64,000 nucleotides of DNA from Brumicola pallidula DSM 14239 = ACAM 615. GTDB lineage: Bacteria; Pseudomonadota; Gammaproteobacteria; Enterobacterales; Alteromonadaceae. Below, piece by piece: positions 43,010 to 53,607 of this stretch. The position numbers and the translations under genes are program-made. Position 1 is the first letter of the stretch. Each line of letters begins with the position of its first letter. Below the pieces are notes generated by a model, which did no database searches, was not told the DNA's origin, and saw nothing but the letters and a program-made list of their open reading frames with translations. The stretch spans positions 37,286 to 101,285 of the forward strand of contig NZ_AUAV01000024.1 in NCBI RefSeq assembly GCF_000428905.1. Reading direction: 5' to 3'.

Positions 43010-43501
43010 TTAATCTTTGAAGTCATCTATATTAATTGCGTCTAAACCGGCAAGTGGATCACCTTCGTCTTCATTTTCTTCTGCAGTATCAATTCCCAGC
43101 ATGCCACAAAGTACTAAGTGACGAGCCAAATTTATGTTCACATAGTCTTGCTCTAACTTGGCTAAGCCCTTTGTTTCTCGCTTATCCAATAGTTTTTGTA
43201 ATTTTTCATCAGCTTCAATAGCCTCCAATTCGTGCTTTGGTGTTCTATATGTAACCTTTTTTTCAACAGCCTGACTGCTGATTTTTTTATGGCGTAATAA
43301 ATCAACAGGAACTTTACTGCCAAAGCGAGGATCCTTCCTCTGGTTCTGTCTTGCACTCTCAGCAGCTTCAATAACACTATTTCTAGTACCCGATTTGTTA
43401 CCATTTTTCTTTCGTGTACGGTCTGACGGGGTGCGTACTATTGGAATAGTCGATTTTGGCGTGCCTATTTGCCCGCCTTTTCTAGTTTTCTTGCTAGCCA
43501 T
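43010..43501 (-). CDS. yihI: Der GTPase-activating protein YihI
   Basis: A 163-residue protein with the basic N terminus KKTRKGGQIGTPKS and an acidic C-terminal end (EENEDEGDPLAGLDAINIDDF). It stimulates the GTPase Der in 50S assembly. The same gene neighbourhood as E. coli (yihI near engB/yihA) supports it. Confidence 0.9.
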   Translation of the reverse strand: MASKKTRKGGQIGTPKSTIPIVRTPSDRTRKKNGNKSGTRNSVIEAAESARQNQRKDPRFGSKVPVDLLRHKKISSQAVEKKVTYRTPKHELEAIEADEKLQKLLDKRETKGLAKLEQDYVNINLARHLVLCGMLGIDTAEENEDEGDPLAGLDAINIDDFKD

Positions 43502-43780
43502 TTTTGCCTCTTACTTGCGATGCCGTTACTCTCTTTTATTTACGCATTAAAACGCTTTTATTGAGACCGCATAGCGATTATGTTTCATGATTTATTGGTA
43601 TTATACCTGAGCCGGAGGGGTTATTGATAAGGGTAATTGATAATTCTTTTTTTTGCGCAGGGAATTTATTTAGAAATGCTGGGTCTACATGGTTAGAGTG
43701 TTGATTAGCTGAGACAATTTATGTACCCAGAGGTGATGCCATTTATCAGTGGTCCGTTGCAAGCGCGATAGGGATCTAGA

Positions 43781-43813
43781 AAGAAAAAAGGTGATAGCCA
43801 AAGCTATCACCTT
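43781..43813 (-). terminator. Strong minus-strand terminator of candidate RNA
   Basis: A perfect 11-bp stem (AAGGTGATAGC / GCTATCACCTT) with a 4-base loop, followed on the minus strand by TTTTTTC. No annotated gene ends here, so it ends an unannotated transcript. Confidence 0.85.
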
Positions 43814-44026
43814 AATTTAATCAGTGTCTAATGACACCTCTCCCGTATAGCACATCATGTGCTTTGTTGTTCATAATGTTACTTTTCTCTTTTTATTATT
43901 ATTAGCGAAATAGTAACGAACTTTGTTCTAGGTCTTCCTGACGCTTTATTATTATATTATTTCAGAGACAACGCTTGACTATTGGTAGTGAGAACTACCG
44001 CTAGAGCCGAGCTGCCCCTGAAAGAT
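43786..44026 (-). ncRNA. Candidate small RNA or small-protein transcript (about 240 nt)
   Basis: Minus-strand unit with a promoter (-35 TTGTAA at 44055-44060, 16-bp spacer, -10 TATTAT at 44033-44038), several hairpins (GGTAGT/ACTACC, AGCACA/TGTGCT, GTGTC/GACAC) and the strong terminator at 43788-43813. It contains a 17-codon frame (start 43874, stop 43821-43823), MNNKAHDVLYGRGVIRH. E. coli csrC occupies the yihA-yihI interval, but this RNA has too few GGA motifs to be called CsrC. Its function is unknown. Confidence 0.6.
43821..43874 (-). CDS. Possible 17-residue peptide in the candidate RNA
   Basis: ATG at 43874, TGA at 43821-43823, ending 8 bases before the terminator stem. The ribosome-binding site is weak. 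It could be a real small protein, a leader peptide or chance. Confidence 0.25.
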   Translation of the reverse strand: MNNKAHDVLYGRGVIRH

Positions 44027-44092
44027 GAGTTGATAATACCCTATTAAATAAAATTTACAACTTATTTACAAATAAAAATTAATTTAAGTAAA

Positions 44093-44716
44093 TTAGTATA
44101 ATCCGCTCAAATACTTAGATAAAACGTCAATATCGTCATCGGTCAATTTTGCAGCAATATCAGCCATCATACCGTTGTGACTGTTTGCTCTTGTACCATT
44201 TCTAAACATTTTTAACTGCGAGCTAGTGTATTCTGCGTGTTGCCCACTTATTACCGGAAAGCCTGCTAAACCCATGCCTTTTCCTTTTGGTCCATGGCAA
44301 GAAATACAAGATGTGATCCCTCTTTCAGCATTGCCACCTCTATATAAAGCTTGGCCCGCTTCGATAACATCTTCAGGTGCTTCGCCTGCTTTTTGGTCTT
44401 GACTAGAAAAATAAGCGGCTAAATCAGCAATGTCTTGGTCAGATAATCCAGCCGCCATGCCATTCATTACTGCATTGTTGCGACCTTCTTTGCCGCCGGT
44501 ACGTGATGCTAATCTATACTCAGTTAATTGCTTAACCAAATAACCTTCATGCTGACCTGCAATCTTTGGATTCATTGGAATTAAACTGTTACCATCGCTG
44601 CCATGACAAGCTGCACAAGTTAGTGATTTTGCCTTTCCTGCCGCTGCTTCGCCTTTCGCAAACGCGAGGGAAGTCGTACCTAAAATCAAACAAACAAGCA
44701 AACCTAGTTTTTTCAT
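44093..44716 (-). CDS. Cytochrome c4 (diheme)
   Basis: A 207-residue periplasmic protein. Signal peptide MKKLGLLVCLILGTTSLAFA is followed by two heme-binding motifs, CAACH and CISCH, each in a class I cytochrome domain with methionine ligands (NGMAAGL, NGMMADIA). It carries electrons to terminal oxidases. The open frame extends to 44881, but the signal peptide sets the start at 44716. Confidence 0.94.
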   Translation of the reverse strand: MKKLGLLVCLILGTTSLAFAKGEAAAGKAKSLTCAACHGSDGNSLIPMNPKIAGQHEGYLVKQLTEYRLASRTGGKEGRNNAVMNGMAAGLSDQDIADLAAYFSSQDQKAGEAPEDVIEAGQALYRGGNAERGITSCISCHGPKGKGMGLAGFPVISGQHAEYTSSQLKMFRNGTRANSHNGMMADIAAKLTDDDIDVLSKYLSGLY

Positions 44717-44941
44717 ACATAATCTCTTTATACTGGTGATTAGCAAAGCATATTTCTCAAATCGCATTGAAGAACGTGGTATTGTACACAAATATCGGCC
44801 GAAAAAAACTCTTCCACACGCTTTGTATGGATAAAATAAATGATTGGTAACCATTTCCGCAAATTTTTGGTTACAATACACTCAATATCGGCTTTACTTG
44901 ACAAAACTCCAATTCAACATTCTTTCTTTAAAAGTGAAAAC

Positions 44942-45571
44942 ATGTCCTATTTTACCAAAGCAACTTTCCTAACCAGCGCACCCAGTATTGATCATCTAAC
45001 TAATTCCGATGGAATGGAAGTTGCCTTTGCTGGCCGGTCTAACGCAGGCAAATCAAGTGCACTGAACACACTGACTAGGCAAAAAGGTCTGGCTAGAACC
45101 AGTAAAACGCCCGGCAGAACGCAATTAATTAATATGTTCGAGCTTGATGACGAACGACGTTTGGTTGATTTACCAGGTTATGGCTATGCGAAAGTGCCAC
45201 TGGAAATGAAATTAAAGTGGCAGAAATCGTTAGGTGAGTATTTACAACAGCGTAAGTGCCTAAAAGGCCTTGTGGTGCTCATGGATATTCGTCATCCACT
45301 AAAAGACTTGGATCAGAACCTCATTCACTGGGCTGTTGAAGTTAATTTACCCGTGCTGATACTGTTGACCAAAGCCGATAAATTAAAATCAGGCAAGCGT
45401 AAAGCACAAACCTTAATGGTTCGAGAAGCCGCTATGGCATTTTGTGGTGACGTAACGGTGCATTCATTCTCATCACTTAATGGACTTGGAGTGCCTGAGT
45501 TAGAGCAGATTTTGTTTAAATGGCTCGGGCTTGAAAAACAGATAAAAGACAACGTTGATATGTCAGTATAA
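44942..45571 (+). CDS. engB: Ribosome biogenesis GTPase EngB (YihA/YsxC)
   Basis: A 209-residue GTPase with G1 [10 protein letters not shown]3 DLPGYGYA and G4 LTKADK. It is needed for 50S assembly. The frame opens at 44840, but the family start is the ATG at 44942 ([10 protein letters not shown]). It is divergent from cytochrome c4. Confidence 0.96.
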   Translation: MSYFTKATFLTSAPSIDHLTNSDGMEVAFAGRSNAGKSSALNTLTRQKGLARTSKTPGRTQLINMFELDDERRLVDLPGYGYAKVPLEMKLKWQKSLGEYLQQRKCLKGLVVLMDIRHPLKDLDQNLIHWAVEVNLPVLILLTKADKLKSGKRKAQTLMVREAAMAFCGDVTVHSFSSLNGLGVPELEQILFKWLGLEKQIKDNVDMSV

Positions 45572-45578
45572 TAAGCTT

Positions 45579-45607
45579 AAAAAAAAGCCCCATCAAATCG
45601 ATGGGGC
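45579..45607 (-). terminator. Terminator ending the polA-side transcript
   Basis: GCCCCATC - AAATC - GATGGGGC stem followed on the minus strand by T8. Its polarity is opposite to engB, so it serves the minus strand. Confidence 0.85.
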
Positions 45608-45694
45608 AAATTGTCTGGGATTGACAACACATTCACAGTATAGGACGAGTCATTTCCCAAATAGTTCAGATTACTTTGAAAAAGCCTAGAATGT
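45580..45694 (-). ncRNA. spf: Candidate Spot 42-like small RNA
   Basis: Between polA and engB, exactly where spf lies in enteric and Vibrio genomes. The minus strand shows -35 TTGATG (45723-45728), a 16-bp spacer, -10 TAAGAT (45701-45706), about 115 nt of RNA, and a terminator with an 8-bp GCCCCATC/GATGGGGC stem and eight T (45579-45607). A CRP-like site (TGTGA-N6-TCAAA, 45714-45729) overlaps the -35 box, consistent with cAMP-CRP repression as in E. coli. The body sequence is not clearly conserved with Spot 42, so the name is positional. Confidence 0.45.
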
Positions 45695-45790
45695 ATTGTT
45701 ATCTTAGCCTTTGTGTGACGTACATCAAACCCCGATGTGTCGTTTTGTTAGGAGTACATGATCTTCAAATATGCTGATTAATCAGCATTA

Positions 45791-48592
45791 TTAGTGAGCT
45801 TCATCCCAATTATTACCAATACCAACATCCACAATTAATGGCACATCAAGCTGCACCGCGTTTTCCATTAAGGCTTTAATTTTTGCCACATATTCGTCAA
45901 CGTAATCCTCTTTGATTTCGAAAACCAATTCATCATGCACTTGCATAATCATTAAAATTGCTTGGTCATTAATATCGTTGATCCACGCATCAACATCGAT
46001 CATTGCTTTCTTAATAATATCAGCCGCGGTGCCTTGCATCGGAGCATTAATAGCAGCACGCTCAGCGCCTTTTCTGCGCATCGCATTACTTGCTTTAATA
46101 TCGGGCAAGTATAATCGACGACCAAATACAGTGCTAACATATCCTGCTAGTTTCGCGCCTTCTCTGGTTGATTCCATGTAGGTTAGTACACCAGGGTAAC
46201 GTTCAAAATATAAATCCATATATTGCTGGGCATCATGTCGCCCAATATTAAGTTGCTTAGATAAGCCGAAAGCTGACATCCCGTAAATCAGGCCAAAATT
46301 AATTGCCTTGGCACTTCGTCGCTCATTTACTGAGACTTTTTCCAATGGCACGTCAAAAACTTCAGCAGCGGTGGCGCTATGAATATCTTTACCTGATGAA
46401 AACGCGCTCACCAATCCTTTATCTTTACTCAAATGAGCCATAATACGTAGTTCAATTTGACTGTAATCGGCCGCGACCACTTTATAACCAGGACGCGCAA
46501 TGAAGGCTTGGCGAACTAGTCTGCCTTCTGATGTTCGAATCGGAATATTTTGTAAATTAGGATCAGTAGAGGACAATCTGCCGGTTGCCGTGACTGCTTG
46601 ATGATAAGAAGTATGCACACGGCCGGTTCGATGGTGGATCATTTTAGGTAGTTTATCGGTGTAGGTGTTTTTGAGCTTGGTTAAGCCTCGGTACTCCATA
46701 ATTTTCTTTGGAAGTTCATATTCAAGCGCAAGTTCCTGCAGTACTTCTTCTGACGTAGATGGCGCACCTTTGGGCGTTTTCTTTACCACCGGCAAGCTCA
46801 TTTTGTCGAACAAAATGTGTTGTAACTGTTTAGTAGAACCTAAATTGAACGATTCCCCGGCTAACTCATGAACTTCTTTTTCAAGCTCCATAATACGCGT
46901 AGCTAAGGTTTGGCTTTGTTGGCCTAACAGTTGGCTGTCAATAAGCACGCCGTTTTGTTCCATTTTTGCTAATACCGATGACAGTGGCACTTCAATGTCA
47001 TTTAACACCGTTAGCAATTGGCCTTTGTCCTTAAGCAACAATTGCAGTGCTTCGTGTAACCGCAAAGTTACATCGGCATCTTCGGCAGCATAGGGAGCTG
47101 CTTCTGCTAATGCAATTTGGTTAAAGGTGATTTGTTTTGCACCTTTACCCGCAATGTCTTCAAAATGAATCGTGTTATGGCCTAGATATTTTAGCGACAG
47201 GCTGTCCATATTATGGCGGGTTGCAACGCTGTTCAGTACATATGACGCGAGCATCGTGTCAGATAAAATCCCTTGAAGTTTAATCCCGTAATTGGCGAGC
47301 ACGTTTTTGTCGTATTTTATGTGCTGCCCAATTTTTTTCGCCGACGGATCTTCCAAAATAGGTTTTAATTGTGCCAGCACGTCGTCACGTTTAAGCTGTT
47401 CTGGTGCTCCCGGATAATCATGTGCCACTGGTATATAACATGCTGTGTTTTCGCCGGTAGCAAACGAAAATCCAACCAACTCAGCTTGCATGTAGTCCAC
47501 ACTAGTGGTTTCTGTATCTAGGGCGTAGTAAGTCGCGGCCTTCATTTTAGTAATCCATTCACCAAGCTGTTGCTGGGTTAGCACTATTTCATATTTAGAT
47601 TTATCGATTACTTGTAAAGAAGCATGTTCATTCTGTGCGTTATCATCTGCAGATGTTTCTGCGTCCATAGATAGCGGCTTACTTACTGGACTGGCATTAC
47701 CTTCAACACCGTCACTGACTTCCACTAGCCAGCGTTTAAATTCATATTCAGCAAAAAGAATGCGCAGTTCAGACTTATCCATTTCACCCATGTTCAGCGT
47801 CGCTGGCTCATATTCCAACTGCAAAGCACATTCTATTGTGGCCAATTGGTAAGACAACATGGCTTGTTCTTCATACTGGGCTATTTTAGCGCCCATTGTT
47901 TTAGCACCACGAAATTCCAAAGTCGCAATTTTGTCTAGGTTTGCGTAAATATCTTTTACTCCACCAATACCGTTAAGCATGGCGACGGCGCTTTTATCGC
48001 CAACACCCGGGATACCCGGGATGTTGTCCACCTTGTCGCCTTTCATTGCAAGGTAATCTATGATCAGTTCAGCCGGTACACCAAATTTTTCTACAACGCC
48101 ATTTATATCCATTGTTGTATTTGTCATGGTATTAATGAGCGTGACATGTTTATCAACGAGTTGCGCCATGTCTTTGTCGCCGGTGCTAATAACACATTCG
48201 ATCCCTTGCGCAGATGCTTGGCGCGCCAGAGTACCAATGACGTCGTCGGCCTCAACGCCGCCTTCAACGATAATGGGGAAACCCATCGCTTTGATAATTT
48301 TGTGCAACGGTTTAATTTGTGAACGCAGTTCGTCAGGCATCGGTGGACGGTTTGCTTTATATTCTTTATAAATGTCGTCTCGAAAGGTTTTGCCTTTGGC
48401 ATCAAAAATGACAGCAATATGACTGGGCTTATAAGTTGCCATTAAGCTACGCAGCATATTCACTACGCCATAAATGGCACCTGTATCTTGGCCTTTCGAA
48501 TTAGTGAGAGGAGGTAACCCGTGAAAGGCTCTGAATAAATAAGACGAACCGTCAACCAGGACTAACGGGCTTGTTGATTGTTTTTCCATCAT
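45791..48592 (-). CDS. polA: DNA polymerase I
   Basis: A 933-residue enzyme: 5'-3' exonuclease domain at the N terminus ([28 protein letters not shown]), 3'-5' exonuclease with ALDTETTS, and the polymerase domain with [23 protein letters not shown] and VHDEL. Key acidic residues of all three activities are present. Two adjacent ATGs are possible starts. It performs repair and Okazaki-fragment processing. Confidence 0.98.
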   Translation of the reverse strand: MMEKQSTSPLVLVDGSSYLFRAFHGLPPLTNSKGQDTGAIYGVVNMLRSLMATYKPSHIAVIFDAKGKTFRDDIYKEYKANRPPMPDELRSQIKPLHKIIKAMGFPIIVEGGVEADDVIGTLARQASAQGIECVISTGDKDMAQLVDKHVTLINTMTNTTMDINGVVEKFGVPAELIIDYLAMKGDKVDNIPGIPGVGDKSAVAMLNGIGGVKDIYANLDKIATLEFRGAKTMGAKIAQYEEQAMLSYQLATIECALQLEYEPATLNMGEMDKSELRILFAEYEFKRWLVEVSDGVEGNASPVSKPLSMDAETSADDNAQNEHASLQVIDKSKYEIVLTQQQLGEWITKMKAATYYALDTETTSVDYMQAELVGFSFATGENTACYIPVAHDYPGAPEQLKRDDVLAQLKPILEDPSAKKIGQHIKYDKNVLANYGIKLQGILSDTMLASYVLNSVATRHNMDSLSLKYLGHNTIHFEDIAGKGAKQITFNQIALAEAAPYAAEDADVTLRLHEALQLLLKDKGQLLTVLNDIEVPLSSVLAKMEQNGVLIDSQLLGQQSQTLATRIMELEKEVHELAGESFNLGSTKQLQHILFDKMSLPVVKKTPKGAPSTSEEVLQELALEYELPKKIMEYRGLTKLKNTYTDKLPKMIHHRTGRVHTSYHQAVTATGRLSSTDPNLQNIPIRTSEGRLVRQAFIARPGYKVVAADYSQIELRIMAHLSKDKGLVSAFSSGKDIHSATAAEVFDVPLEKVSVNERRSAKAINFGLIYGMSAFGLSKQLNIGRHDAQQYMDLYFERYPGVLTYMESTREGAKLAGYVSTVFGRRLYLPDIKASNAMRRKGAERAAINAPMQGTAADIIKKAMIDVDAWINDINDQAILMIMQVHDELVFEIKEDYVDEYVAKIKALMENAVQLDVPLIVDVGIGNNWDEAH

Positions 48593-49258
48593 TTGCTCAT
48601 GTTAATACTTTATGGAGTGAAGAATGCCATATTTATTGACGTGTAGCCACCAAATGCTTTTTTAAAGCCTGTGGATAAGTCTGTGGCTAAAATGTGATGA
48701 ACAGCGTTGCCGATACGTTTTAATTTTCAGAAAAACGTATTCCGTATGGGGGTAGTACTACAATAATGACTGAGGAAAACTGAATCCTTTTATTTTATTA
48801 TTATTCCTTGGTTCTTACTTTTGCTAGCTACTTTTTGCTTATGGACAACTCGGAGATTCGAAGAAAGCATGAATGAAGTAACAGTTAAAATTTAGCATAA
48901 ATTGGCGTATTTCCAAGTTTTATTTTCAACTATTTTATTTGTTCAATGGGAACAACAAGTTAGTAAAAAAACGCTTTTCAGGTTATTCAAATTTGAATTA
49001 TTGTGATTCAGGCTCTGCAATTATTCAGATTTTAGAGAAATAAATTGGATTTCAGTCCGATTCAATTTAACATCGGCTATTTAGTGCACTGACTGCGCGC
49101 TTATATAGTGATTAAAGCAGCTAATACTCTTATCCATTGGTGCTGCTATAAACACAGCATTATAAGACACTAAACTGCCTTGACATGACTTATCCTAATC
49201 AAGTTGTCAAAGTGTGGCCTTGTAATAAGCTAGTAATAACAATAAAGGCATAGTGTAA
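48593..49258. other. Intergenic region, polA and trkH divergent
   Basis: 666 bp with no gene seen. A DnaA-box-like TGTGGATAA (minus) lies at 48670-48678. Otherwise it is AT-rich promoter-type sequence. Confidence 0.4.
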
Positions 49259-50710
49259 ATGCAATACCGCGCCATCATTCGTATTTTAGGACTGCTCGTT
49301 ACTCTGTTCAGCGTAACTATGATCCCACCTGCGTTTATTTCTCTTATTTATGGAGACGGCAGCGGCTTAGCCTTTGTCCTTGCCTTTGTGCTTTCTATTC
49401 TGACTGGTATTGCTATTTGGTATCCAAACCGCCGTTCTCGAGCAGATTTAAGAGCAAAGGAAGGCTTTCTAATTGTGGTTTTGTTTTGGACTGTACTGGC
49501 GTCATTTGGTGCATTACCATTCGCTTTATTAGAGCAGCCTCAAATGACAATTACGGACGCCATGTTCGAAGCATTTTCAGGACTAACCACAACAGGTGCA
49601 ACAGTAATAGAAGGCATCGAATACTTGCCTAAAGCGGTGCAGTTTTATCGACAGCAGCTGCAGTGGTTAGGCGGTATGGGTATTATTGTATTGGCCGTTG
49701 CCATTTTGCCAATTTTAGGCGTTGGTGGCATGCAGTTGTATCGTGCAGAAACACCTGGTCCGGTAAAAGATTCAAAAATGACACCACGTATTGCCGACAC
49801 TGCAAAGCATTTATGGTACATCTATTTGTCACTTACCATTGCATGTTCTGGTGCTTACTGGCTAGCGGGAATGAGCCTCTTTGATGCGGTTTGCCATGCG
49901 TTCTCAACCATAGCAATAGGCGGGTTTTCAACCTACGACGCAAGTTTGGGTTATTTCAATAGCGCAGCGGTTAATGTTGTATGTGTTATTTTCCTTTGGA
50001 TAGCAGCACTCAATTTTTCGCTTCATTATGCCGCTGTCTCGGGTAGAAATATTCGAAATTACTTTAAAGACCCAGAGTGTAAAGCCTTTTTCACTATTCA
50101 GTTGAGCTTAGTGACACTATGCTTTTTAGCTTTAGTTTATCATTCGGTCTATGAAACGGCTGAAATGGCCCTCGATCAAGCGTTACTGCAAGCAGTCTCA
50201 ATTAGCACGACAGCGGGTTTCACCACCACCGACTTTTCTGCTTGGCCGGCGTTTCTGCCTATCGTTTTGATATTCTCAAGCTTCATTGGTGGTTGCGCAG
50301 GCTCCACCGGCGGTGGTCTGAAAGTTATTCGCGTGCTCTTATTGTTTTTACAAGGAAAGCGCGAGGTTGACCGACTTATTCACCCCAAAGCAGTATATGC
50401 GGTTAAGTTAGGTGACAGAGCGATGCCAGAGCGAGTGGTTGAAGCTGTGTGGGGTTTCTTCTCTGCTTATGCTGTTGTCTTTGTTGTCATTATGGTGGCG
50501 TTAATTGCCACCGGGATGGATGACATTACCGCATTTACTGCAACAGCCGCAACGCTCAATAACTTAGGTCCCGGACTGGGCGCAGTAACGGGCACCTATG
50601 CTGATGTAACCGATGCTGGAAAGTGGCTATTGGTGGTCGCTATGTTATTCGGGCGACTAGAAATATTTTCGTTATTGGTGTTATTTTCTCCAACATTTTG
50701 GCGCAGTTAA
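49259..50710 (+). CDS. trkH: Potassium uptake protein TrkH
   Basis: A 483-residue membrane protein with four pseudo-repeated M1-P-M2 pores. Selectivity-filter-like segments include SGLTTTGAT, IAIGGFSTYD, STTAGFTTT and TLNNLGPGL. It forms the K+ channel gated by TrkA, which is encoded next to it on the opposite strand. Confidence 0.95.
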   Translation: MQYRAIIRILGLLVTLFSVTMIPPAFISLIYGDGSGLAFVLAFVLSILTGIAIWYPNRRSRADLRAKEGFLIVVLFWTVLASFGALPFALLEQPQMTITDAMFEAFSGLTTTGATVIEGIEYLPKAVQFYRQQLQWLGGMGIIVLAVAILPILGVGGMQLYRAETPGPVKDSKMTPRIADTAKHLWYIYLSLTIACSGAYWLAGMSLFDAVCHAFSTIAIGGFSTYDASLGYFNSAAVNVVCVIFLWIAALNFSLHYAAVSGRNIRNYFKDPECKAFFTIQLSLVTLCFLALVYHSVYETAEMALDQALLQAVSISTTAGFTTTDFSAWPAFLPIVLIFSSFIGGCAGSTGGGLKVIRVLLLFLQGKREVDRLIHPKAVYAVKLGDRAMPERVVEAVWGFFSAYAVVFVVIMVALIATGMDDITAFTATAATLNNLGPGLGAVTGTYADVTDAGKWLLVVAMLFGRLEIFSLLVLFSPTFWRS

Positions 50711-50717
50711 TTCACGC

Positions 50718-50742
50718 GCGCTTTTTAACCAAAGAAAAGCGC
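50718..50742. terminator. Convergent hairpin between trkH and trkA
   Basis: GCGCTTTTT and AAAAGCGC form an inverted repeat across the trkH-trkA junction, overlapping the trkA end. It may act on both strands. Confidence 0.35.
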
Positions 50743-52104
50743 ACTTGGTTGGAACAGCTTCTCTACGTCCCAAATAAACTTCTTGTCGACTAAAAACAGA
50801 ATAACATGATCATTTGCTTTGATAACGGTGTCGCTATGCGCGATGATAACCTCATCTTTGCGCACAATCGCACCGATTGTTGTGCCTGGGGGGAGCTTAA
50901 TATTTTGAATTTGCTTACCGACAACCTTAGACGTACTTTCATCACCATGTGCAATGGCTTCAATTGCTTCAGCTGCCCCGCGTCGTAGCGAATACACGTT
51001 TACAATATCACCGCGACGAATGTGGGTCAGTAACGCCGAAATTGTGGCTTGTTGAGGTGAAAATGCAATATCAATTTCGCCGCCTTGAACCAAATCAACA
51101 TAGGCGCTGCGCTGTATTAACACCATCGCTTTTGCTGCGCCCATGCGTTTAGCAAGCATGGCGGACATAATATTAGCTTCATCGTCATTGGTGACGGCAA
51201 TAAAAGCGTCAACCTGCTCTACGTTTTCTTCGCTCAATAGGCTAGCGTCTGAAGCGTCACCATGAAACACAATTGTTTTACTCAGCATCGCCGAAAGTTC
51301 TTTGGCACGATCTGCATTGAATTCAATTAATTTAACGTTATGTTTGTTTTCAAGACGCTTAGCTAAACCGGCGCCAATAAGTCCACCGCCTGCAATCATA
51401 ATGCGTTTGTAACTAGATTCTAACTTTTGAAGTTCGCTCATTACTGCGCGAATATGCTTAGTATCTGCGATGAAAAATACTTCATCGTCGGCTTCAATAA
51501 CCGTTGAGCCTAATGGACGGATAGGTTTACCGCGACGATAAATTGCAGCTACCCGTGTATCCACATTAGGCATGTGTTCTTTTAGTGCCGAAAGTGCATG
51601 CCCAACGAGTAAGCCGCCGTAATACGCCTTCACTGCAACTAGGCTGGCTTTGCCTTCAGCAAATTCAACCACCTGCAAAGCGCCAGGATAATCGATAAGT
51701 CGTTTTATCGCTTGCGTAACCAGTTGCTCAGGTGCAATTAAGTGGTCGATCGGAATGTCTTGGTGCTTGAACAGTTGTTCTTGATAAATAATGTATTGCT
51801 CTGAGCGAATTCTGGCAATCTTAGTTGGCGTTTTAAATAGACTAAACGCCACTTGGCAAGCCATCATGTTACTTTCATCGCTGTTAGTTACCGCAATCAA
51901 CATGTCTGCATCTGCGGCACCGGCTTTTTTGAGCACATCTGGATGTGATCCCACGCCACACACAACTTGCAAGTCGAGCCTATCTTGCAGATTGCGCAAC
52001 GTGTTCATATTTTGATCGATAACCGTAATTTCGTTTTTTTCGCTCACCAAGTTTTCGGCTAGCGTGCCACCAACTTGACCTGCGCCGATGATGATGATTT
52101 TCAT
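50725..52104 (-). CDS. trkA: Trk system regulatory subunit TrkA
   Basis: A 459-residue cytosolic protein with two tandem RCK units. The first NAD-binding motif is [10 protein letters not shown] near the N terminus and the second is [10 protein letters not shown] in the middle; each unit ends in a TrkA-C domain. It gates TrkH in response to nucleotides. It precedes rsmB as in E. coli. Confidence 0.96.
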   Translation of the reverse strand: MKIIIIGAGQVGGTLAENLVSEKNEITVIDQNMNTLRNLQDRLDLQVVCGVGSHPDVLKKAGAADADMLIAVTNSDESNMMACQVAFSLFKTPTKIARIRSEQYIIYQEQLFKHQDIPIDHLIAPEQLVTQAIKRLIDYPGALQVVEFAEGKASLVAVKAYYGGLLVGHALSALKEHMPNVDTRVAAIYRRGKPIRPLGSTVIEADDEVFFIADTKHIRAVMSELQKLESSYKRIMIAGGGLIGAGLAKRLENKHNVKLIEFNADRAKELSAMLSKTIVFHGDASDASLLSEENVEQVDAFIAVTNDDEANIMSAMLAKRMGAAKAMVLIQRSAYVDLVQGGEIDIAFSPQQATISALLTHIRRGDIVNVYSLRRGAAEAIEAIAHGDESTSKVVGKQIQNIKLPPGTTIGAIVRKDEVIIAHSDTVIKANDHVILFLVDKKFIWDVEKLFQPSALFFG

Positions 52105-52173
52105 TGCGTTATTTCCTACCCCCTGAGTGACTCGAACATATCAACCTTAAGTTCCCATGCTCCTGAGCTTAAT

Positions 52174-53607
52174 TCAGCAAGACTTTAGCAGTCTTGCATA
52201 GTAGAAACCATCCATTTGTGCTTGACCGGGCAATATTTGCAGACCCGGGCATTGGGCTGTGTCTTTTTCATGTATTGGCAATAACCTCGCATCTGATTGA
52301 GTTGTTAAAAACTCGGCGATTTGATACTCGTTTTCTTGTTTTAATATGGAACACGTGGCGTATAGTAGAACGCCACCGGGTTTTACCCGCTGCCAAACTT
52401 GCGCCAAAATACGTTTTTGCAAGGCCACCGTATTGTCAATATCCGTGGCTTTTCTTAACCAACGAATATCAGGATGGCGGCGAATAACGCCGGTAGCAGA
52501 GCAAGGGGCATCGAGCAAAATACGATCATATTTTTTGTCTTTCAAAACACGGGATATGACTTCTTCATTTGCAGCATCGACCACATACAAGTTGAGTCTG
52601 TCGCCAAATTCAACATCATGGCCCAGGCGCTGCATATTCTCCTCAATACGTTCAAGGCGTTGTCCGTCGTTATCAATGGCATCTAAACTGCCGAGCAGTG
52701 GTTGGCTCTCTAATATGTGAGCCGTCTTTCCACCCGGTGCAGCACAACAATCCAATACATCGTCACCCGGTTGCACATCTAACAATTGAGCTGCAAGTTG
52801 CGCGGCAAGATCTTGAACTGAGAATAGACCTTCTGCAAAGCCTGGCAGTGTTGTAACGTCGGTACGCTTGCTAAGTCGGATCGCACTCTGTGTTTTTACA
52901 TTTAAGAGACCAAGCGGTATCGCGTTGGTTTCCACCTCTTCAAACTCAATACCTTGCGCATCTAGCTGAGCGCTATAGTTCAAGCGACTCGTTTTTAAGG
53001 CATTAACACGCAGCCAGAGTGGTGGACGAGCATTAATTTGCTCTGCGATCTCCTGCACTTGTTGTGGATAATGCTGCAGTAATTGTTTATGCAGCCATTT
53101 CGGTAGACCAACTTGAATATGCGGAACATCAATTTCTTGCTCAGCCAAGGCCTCGCGCTGAAAGCTGCGTAAATTTGCATTTACCAAGCCTTTTAAACGA
53201 TGCTGTCCTATTGCAGCGCAAGCTTCAACTGTTTCAGATACAGCAGCGTGCTCTGAAGTGCGGGTAAAAACCAATTGATAAAAACCTAACATGATTAAAT
53301 GCTCAACTATCTTTTGTTCGCCTTTTAATGGTTTACTCAGTAACTGACGTAGCCAATATTGTAATTTTGGCAGTTCACGTAAGCAACCAAACACCATTTC
53401 CTGTAACCATGCGTTATCTTTACCTTCGTGGCGATCAAACACTTTGGGCATGACTTCTCTGGATGACTTGCCATGTTCTAATATCTGGAATAACACCCAA
53501 GCTGCATCGGCCCGCAAGTGTGGGCGGTGCCTTAATTGATAAGTGCTTGTACCTTTACTTTTATATCCTGGTTTCGACGCGTTTTTGATGTTGTGCGATG
53601 GCTTCAT
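52174..53607 (-). CDS. rsmB: 16S rRNA m5C967 methyltransferase
   Basis: A 477-residue RNA methyltransferase: NusB-like RNA-binding domain first, then a SAM domain with DCCAAPGGKTAHILE. The catalytic Cys is in LYATCSIL and the second Cys in DAPCSATGVIRRHPD. It is longer than E. coli RsmB because of about 25 extra N-terminal residues, which may mean the real start is later. Its start overlaps the fmt stop by 4 bp (ATGA). Confidence 0.94.
   Translation of the reverse strand: MKPSHNIKNASKPGYKSKGTSTYQLRHRPHLRADAAWVLFQILEHGKSSREVMPKVFDRHEGKDNAWLQEMVFGCLRELPKLQYWLRQLLSKPLKGEQKIVEHLIMLGFYQLVFTRTSEHAAVSETVEACAAIGQHRLKGLVNANLRSFQREALAEQEIDVPHIQVGLPKWLHKQLLQHYPQQVQEIAEQINARPPLWLRVNALKTSRLNYSAQLDAQGIEFEEVETNAIPLGLLNVKTQSAIRLSKRTDVTTLPGFAEGLFSVQDLAAQLAAQLLDVQPGDDVLDCCAAPGGKTAHILESQPLLGSLDAIDNDGQRLERIEENMQRLGHDVEFGDRLNLYVVDAANEEVISRVLKDKKYDRILLDAPCSATGVIRRHPDIRWLRKATDIDNTVALQKRILAQVWQRVKPGGVLLYATCSILKQENEYQIAEFLTTQSDARLLPIHEKDTAQCPGLQILPGQAQMDGFYYARLLKSC

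Noticed and set aside
43821..43874. Truncated ArfA (GRGVIR resembles its N-terminal region)
   Set aside because: The similarity is only about six residues, and the following conserved DNA-x-x-A-L region is missing.
43786..44026. CsrC/CsrB homologue in the yihA-yihI interval
   Set aside because: Only a couple of GGA-type motifs, and the hairpin loops do not contain GGA.
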